From contig JAHLKC010000031.1 of the NCBI GenBank assembly GCA_025449115.1, positions 124,001-188,000 of the forward strand: 64,000 bases of DNA, in the 5' to 3' direction. This document shows, one piece after another, positions 58,350-64,000 of this stretch. Source of the DNA: Chytridium lagenaria (Eukaryota > Chytridiomycota > Chytridiomycetes > Chytridiales > Chytridiaceae). The stretch's first letter is position 1; each line of letters begins with the position of its first letter. Position numbers and translations under genes: made by a program. The notes under the pieces are model-generated. The model worked only from the letters and a program-made list of their open reading frames with translations. It was not told the origin of the DNA and made no database searches.

Positions 58350-61300
58350 TCACCACCGCTTGGGGCTGGATACACCACCGCCACCTCTCCCCAGACCCGT
58401 GACAGCCACACTCGGACCTCCCGTCAATGCCGAGGACGGCCTGCGTCCAACTGGCAAAATGGGTGCTGTCGAGCTTGCTGTCAGCACCGTCGACCCTCCA
58501 GCAGATGACGGTGCCTTCCCCGGCTTTGCACTTCCGACCATCCATGACGAAGTCGGAGACTCGCCACGTCCCCATGCCCCTGCACTTACACTCCCTTCCC
58601 CGTACCTCGTCGACGCTGTTGTGCGGCGTGTCATGGTACGTGTTGGTGACAGAGCCTCACTGACGGGTGCAGGCAGTGCTCCCGACAATACTAAATAGTC
58701 CACATAAGACCTAATGAGGTGTGCATCCACATCCACAATTCGATCCGTAAACCCGCCAGACTCTGCATCTTTAATCGTGCGATCACATCGGAATCGCACC
58801 CATTTAAACTCTGCAAGCCCAGCCTCGAAATTCGCCAAAAACGGTTCAAGCGGCTGTCGCGGCCCACTCTCTTCTTGCCGCCTTTCCAAGTCTTCAAGCA
58901 GCCTCGTCCTCCACCGAGCATAACTAACCCCCTCAATAGGATATCCCATGTCCGCCAGCCATAAGCAAACTTGCGGTAACGTAACATTCTGAGGATGCGT
59001 GATGTGGAAAACCCTCGCCCGTCCATTCCTCCCATGTCGTGCACCCCCGTTTCCACCGATAGATTTGACGCGTCCCGCATTGCCACCTCCATCGAGAAGT
59101 CTCACGGCTTGACGGCGAATAAAGTGGGCAAGAAGCGAGGCGCAGTAATCAATAGGGACGATGTCAACAGGTGCTTGAAGGTCCATAGGGAAGCAGCCCA
59201 TCTCAATGATCCCTTTCATAAGGAGAAACGGGAGATCTTGTGGCGGTAAAGCACCAGTTTGACTATGACCGGTGATTCTTCCTAACCGGTAGATAGAGCA
59301 TGGGCGTCCCATATTTCCAGCTTCAAGAACAAGAGTCTCTGCGACGTATTTAGATTGCGTGTAACCTAAACAAAATGATTAGAATTGGGAGAGTCGTCGA
59401 GCCTCAAAGAAAAACACACCTGAATGGAGGCCCTTGCCTGACGGCACATTGGTTTCATCAATCCGAAGGTCGGATATGGGGCTAAACACCGCTAACGCAC
59501 TCATATAATGAAAGTGTTTTACTTTCCCAGCAATCGAAAACTCTAGCATCTGCCGCGTTCCTTCAACATTCACAGGGAACAGCTCGTCATAGGTCTACAA
59601 AATATTAGTGTCCATGTTACGGAACATCATTCCCACCTTAAAGTAATCAACCTCAGCAGCACAATGCACCACAAGATCCATAGTTTTAGCAAGACGATCC
59701 CACTGCTCTAGCTCTAGACCTAAAAGCGGTTTTGAAAGATCTCCCACGACTGCAACGATGGAGTATTCGTAAGATGACCGCCAAAGTCCGTAAAGGTCTA
59801 ATGTCGACCTGATCCTTGCCATACCGTGCTCTTTAGATTCCGCACGTACGAGGCAGTAGATCTGGTTTCCGGCGTCAAGTAGCTGGTCGAGAAGGAAACA
59901 GCCCACAAAACCAGTTGACCTACGGGAAAAAACATCATGTTAGAAAAAAATTTATATATATTGATGGACTAAATTAAAAAAATACGCAATAACTTTACCC
60001 TGTCAAAAAGATATTTTGTGGGCCAGCCCTTCTCTTTACACTAGACGAACCCTCCAGAGTCGACAAAATGGCTCCCCCTCTCGCCTCACTCCTCCCACTC
60101 TTCATTGAAACCCCCCTCGACATATTCGTCATAGGAATCGATGCCTCTGATCGTCTCTGCCTGAACGGCGAAGCTGAATCCGTGGTCAACCTAGGCGCGC
60201 TATACCCATCATCACTTTCATCAACAATGACAATCTGATCAAGACGGGCTGTAGGGACCAGATTACGGACTAATCGACCTTCTGTGGGGACGCCTTCCCA
60301 ATATTCTTCAGGTGATAGAGTTTCACCGGGCATAACGAGGGAGCCTGCGCCAACAAGGGTTCCGCGGAGAATTTTGGAGCCGGGGAGATGACGGCGTGGG
60401 AGCCGACGGACACATCGTCTTCGATGATAATCTTTGAGAAAGAAATACGTTGAGGCTCGATAGAGGCAGCTTTTAATAAAATGTGTTAGATCATCACCAC
60501 ACAAAAAAATTAACAAACCTGTAAGAACAGCATCTCTTCCAACGACCGCTCCCTCCCCAACAGAAATTAAATCATACTCCAACAGATCCATTGTCTCAAG
60601 ATGTGCACCATTCCCTACATTCGCTCCTAAAATCCTCCACAATCCCGCCATAAAATCCGTTCCCTTCAATCGATCCAGCACAATACTTGTAGCGTACCGT
60701 TGCAGCGCCGCAAAAATAGTGAGACCAAGGTATCTTGTTCCGTACAGTTTGGAGGACGTTTCGGGTCGAAGGCGACCGACGAGGAGCCATTTGCCCATGA
60801 AGACAACGAGAATCGCGGAGACGGCGAACATGGCGTATCCCAAAGGTGCGAGATAGAGAAGTGCCCATGGCCCGATAAGACCGTTTACGATAATACCGAA
60901 AGAAAAAGCACTAACGAAAACCATACATCAATTAATTGTCAAAAAGAAAAAAGTTAATAAGATACTCACGTTGGTAATGGCAAACTAAACACTAAAAGTG
61001 GCACAATAAGTTGTCCAAACCCTTCCACCAAAAGCCAACCCGTCCTCCCGTCCACTTTGCCTCCTCTTCCCCGAATCGCTTCAGCAACAATCTCAGGCCT
61101 AGCCTCGGTCACCAACGTTGCTGGCGCTCCAATCCAATGTGACGCAACATTCATGTCTTCAACGATCGACACCCTCGTTCTCGGTGAAATAATAGCATGC
61201 GGCGGAATCACAGCACCAGGGAGTAAAACGGATCCAGCGCCGACGACAGCGTTTTCTCCGATCATGACGGGTGCACGACGGACGGAACCAGAGGCATAAG

Positions 61301-64000
61301 CTTCACAAAGGATGGAGGTACGACCGTTTCCAACAATGATGGCGTTGTTGCCAACGCTCAGGAGGTTGAGGGTGCTCAGACTCTCCGGGGAGACATGGAT
61401 AAACACATTTTTGCCGATGCGAGCACCCAGAGCGCGATAAAACCAGTTCTACACAAATGCATCAGATAAACGAAAAATGAAAGGAAGTTTACTACTCACA
61501 ATAACAACCGACCCCGAAAAGTGATCCAAAAATGGCTGCAACAACGACCCGGATAACACCGCTGCAATAAACCAACTCCTCCTCGCCTCCCAACTCCTCC
61601 TCGGCACCACCTCCGAATAAATATTCATCCTCACCCCTATCAACCTCCTCACCACCACCGCAACCACAGCGTACATCACTGACGCCAACAACCATACCCC
61701 AGGCAAAACAGTAACCGCCCACAACAACCCAATCCTCGTATACGTTAAATGCAACAACAAGGCAGATGGAGCAAGACAATACCCCGACACAACCGCCATT
61801 CCAAATAGCACAACACAATGAAACATCGTTTCACGGATAGACACGGGGGGCGCATCGCGATGACCTTGGGTTTGCCATCCGGCACAGGTCGTAAAGGACA
61901 TCCCCCATAATGACTATGCGAAGGAACCGTACAATTATAGGGAACAGTTGAAAGCGGCGAAATCGTACAATACGGCAACAAACTCGCCCCAGCGACAAGC
62001 GTACACCGTTCCCCAACCTCCACATATTTCCCAACCGTCACCCGTCTCAACACCAACGATCCATTCTCAAAAATCGCAGGTGAGATCCTCGTCCCACATC
62101 CAACACGACACCCTTCCTCGAGGGTGACGAGATCAAATTCCGTGATATCATCTGTATCCAGCATTACGCGTTTCCCGATCCGGGCACCGAGAAGCCGGTA
62201 CCATAATGTTAGGAACGGTGTTTGCCTTAATGGTGCTGTGTAGGCACGATGTTGTGAATGGATGCGATCAATGAGCCACCAACGAAAATGGTAGAGACCC
62301 CAGATGGGGTATGTGCCGGATCTGTAGCGACCTATGATGAGGTGTTTCATGAGGAGGGCGGTGGAGGCGGAAATGGAAGCCCATGTGAGGTAGAGAGCGG
62401 GAAGAGCGGCGATGGAGATGTAGAAAGGGTAGTAGATGTAGAGGTAGACGATAAAGGCAACGCCTGGTGCGACGTTATGATGTTGATGATAAAAAGGATG
62501 AGAACACCAAGCATCTGCAATAAAGTCCTTCCTATGCCTTTTGCAAAGGCACCAGCGGGTTTATGTAGATGCGTTGTGTGAAAGTCCTTGCGGATCAACA
62601 TGTCACGTTCCTGTTCGCCCGTTGCGATCGTCCCGCCTAGATCGATCACGTCCTCCTTGAACTGGGTGATAGCAGTAGAGAGGGTTGATACAGTGGGGTT
62701 TTCAAATATATAGCGGATGGGAATGGGGAGGGTGAGCGCGTGACGTATACGAGAAATGATGGCGGAAATTTTAGGGAGATCGGTACCATGAATGTGAAAG
62801 ATATTGGTGTGGATAGAGAAGGTGGGGATGCCGACCAATTTCGAAACGGTATCGTAGCTGTCAACGTAACATTAGACATTCGCTTTACCAACACTTCAGC
62901 ACTCACATAACTTTTTCCTGCGCATCCATAAACTCCCCTTTGTCTGTATCCGGCACCACGCGCACAGGTACAGGCAACCTCCCGACATCTATATCCCCAC
63001 AATCCATCCTCGGAAACCCTTCCTCCGCAACCGCAAATAAGGTTGGTAAATCAGAAGCGCTCAACCGTTCTCTCAAGAACGTAACAAGTGCTGAAACATC
63101 CAGCGCAACGTTGGGCTTCGGAACAATAAATGCAACGAGTTCGTCACGACGTTTTGAAATCATGACCTCGGAAATGCTGCGGTGTTCGAGGAAAGCGTCT
63201 TTGATGATTGTAGTATCGATGACATGACCGTTAATATTAATCTATACCACCAACTATTAGCACATGTACACCACAAGGTAACCAAAAAGCACTCACATGT
63301 TCCCCCATCTCCCCAAAAACCTCCACCCCCCCATCCCACCTCCACCGACCCCTCACCCCCGTAGCGTAAACCACCCCTTCACCAAGCGGATCCCAACCCA
63401 CCGTCCACGTCGTCCCTCCATCTCCCCCACTACAGCCTCACTTCTCACACACAATTCCCCGACAACATCCACCGGCAAGACCCTGCGTCCTTCATCCAAA
63501 ATAAACACAGTGGCTCCTGAAACAGGGTTTCCGGAAACCAGCTTTCCTGTCGTCCCGGTGGTTTTGGACGTTAATGTGATGCCAACATCAGGAGTTGGAG
63601 AATAAATTGTTGCAAGAGTATAGGACGATGTAGTTGGAGATGATACATTCCCGCTGTCCCCATAAAGCGCGATAAGCCGACACGTATCCCCCCAATTCAG
63701 TTTTTCAAACTGTCCCCAAAGATGAACCGGCAGCTTTTAAAGAAACAGTTAAAAAAAAAAAAAAAAAATCCCGCGACAAAATCAAAATCTCAATATCCAC
63801 TCACATAAACAACCGAAACATCGAGTCTCCCCAACTCCCTCACCAAATCCTCAGGTTCTGTCATCATCTCGTACTCCACAACAACACACCCAGCTCCACA
63901 AATTAAAGCACTCCAACACTCCACAATCCCAAGATGTGACCCTGTCCTCGCAGAAAAAGCAACCCGATCTTTAGGCGTCACCTCACACTGCATCCTTCCC
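58350..64000 (-). CDS. Pls/PosA-like NRPS-related protein with three LbH modules and terminal thioester reductase (5' end outside window)
   Basis: Reading leftwards: the rear of an AMP-binding adenylation domain (ALYGDSGNV, GELCVRSEAVVGE, YATGVRGRW, MDCGDIDVGRLP; 63.99-62.9 kb); a carrier-like helical domain (TNIFHIHGTDLPK, FENPTVSTL; ~62.8 kb); then membrane segments alternating with three left-handed beta-helix (hexapeptide) modules at ~62.2-61.9, 61.4-61.05 and 60.6-60.3 kb. The block GRYRSGTYPIWGLYHFRWW and LGARIGKRVMLDT is typical of the Pls/PosA-family terminal domain. A disordered linker leads to a Lys2/CAR-type thioester reductase with TGSTGFVG (NADPH loop), MSALAVFSP and GYTQSKY (Tyr/Lys pair), ending at TGA 58350. 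Introns are short; one holds an A18 run (63751-63768). Key adenylation and carrier residues are missing. A membrane-bound reductive role is inferred. Confidence 0.75.

Noticed and set aside
59000..59250. Plus-strand frames antisense to the reductase domain
   Set aside because: Shadows of the minus-strand coding exon, which carries the conserved reductase motifs.

Overview
This window looks like nuclear DNA of a fungus, most likely an early-diverging zoosporic (chytrid-like) lineage. The genes carry many short GT-AG introns (about 37-90 nt), intergenic spaces are compact, and the protein families include TmcB/TmcC-type multi-pass TPR proteins, DUF3712/LEA-2-like beta-sandwich proteins and a Pls/PosA-type NRPS-like protein. 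TAG, TAA and TGA all end genes, so the standard code applies. Taxonomy is inference from content only. Apparent coding genes are interrupted again and again by single-base frame changes, most of them in short homopolymers, while the protein on either side stays conserved. I treat most of these as probable sequence or assembly errors and give gene spans rather than exact exon lists.

Layout. 1-681: 5' part of an unrecognised minus-strand gene. 1.7-3.5 kb: decayed MFS sugar-transporter pseudogene. 3.75-3.84 kb: tRNA-like gene. 5.2-8.4 kb (-): secreted two-module LEA-2/DUF3712-like protein. 9.9-12.3 kb (-): C2-like plus class-3 lipase. 12.66-12.96 kb (-): small acidic protein. 14.2-24.3 kb (+): very large type II membrane protein built of LEA-2/DUF3712-like domains, with at least eight ~160-residue repeats. 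25.8-31.2 and 31.5-37.1 kb (+): tandem pair of TmcB/TmcC-like multi-pass proteins.

From 37.6 kb everything is on the minus strand: a signal peptide/PQQ-like propeller/single-TM receptor-like protein; a TPR-like protein (P1); two single-TM, proline-rich sensor-like paralogues with a decayed third copy between them; a secreted LPMO-like protein with an N-terminal His and an internal ~497-bp tandem duplication; a second TPR-like protein (P2) paralogous to P1; and a large Pls/PosA-like NRPS-related protein ending in a thioester reductase, which runs off the right edge.

The common theme is the cell surface and membranes: sensors, multi-pass signalling proteins, lumenal lipid-handling-like domains, a lipase and a secreted polysaccharide-active-like protein. 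The most unusual items are the NRPS-like protein, whose adenylation and carrier motifs lack their key residues while the reductase motifs are intact; the P1/P2 family, which shares an uncharacterised Cys/His motif at its C terminus; and the giant repeat protein.
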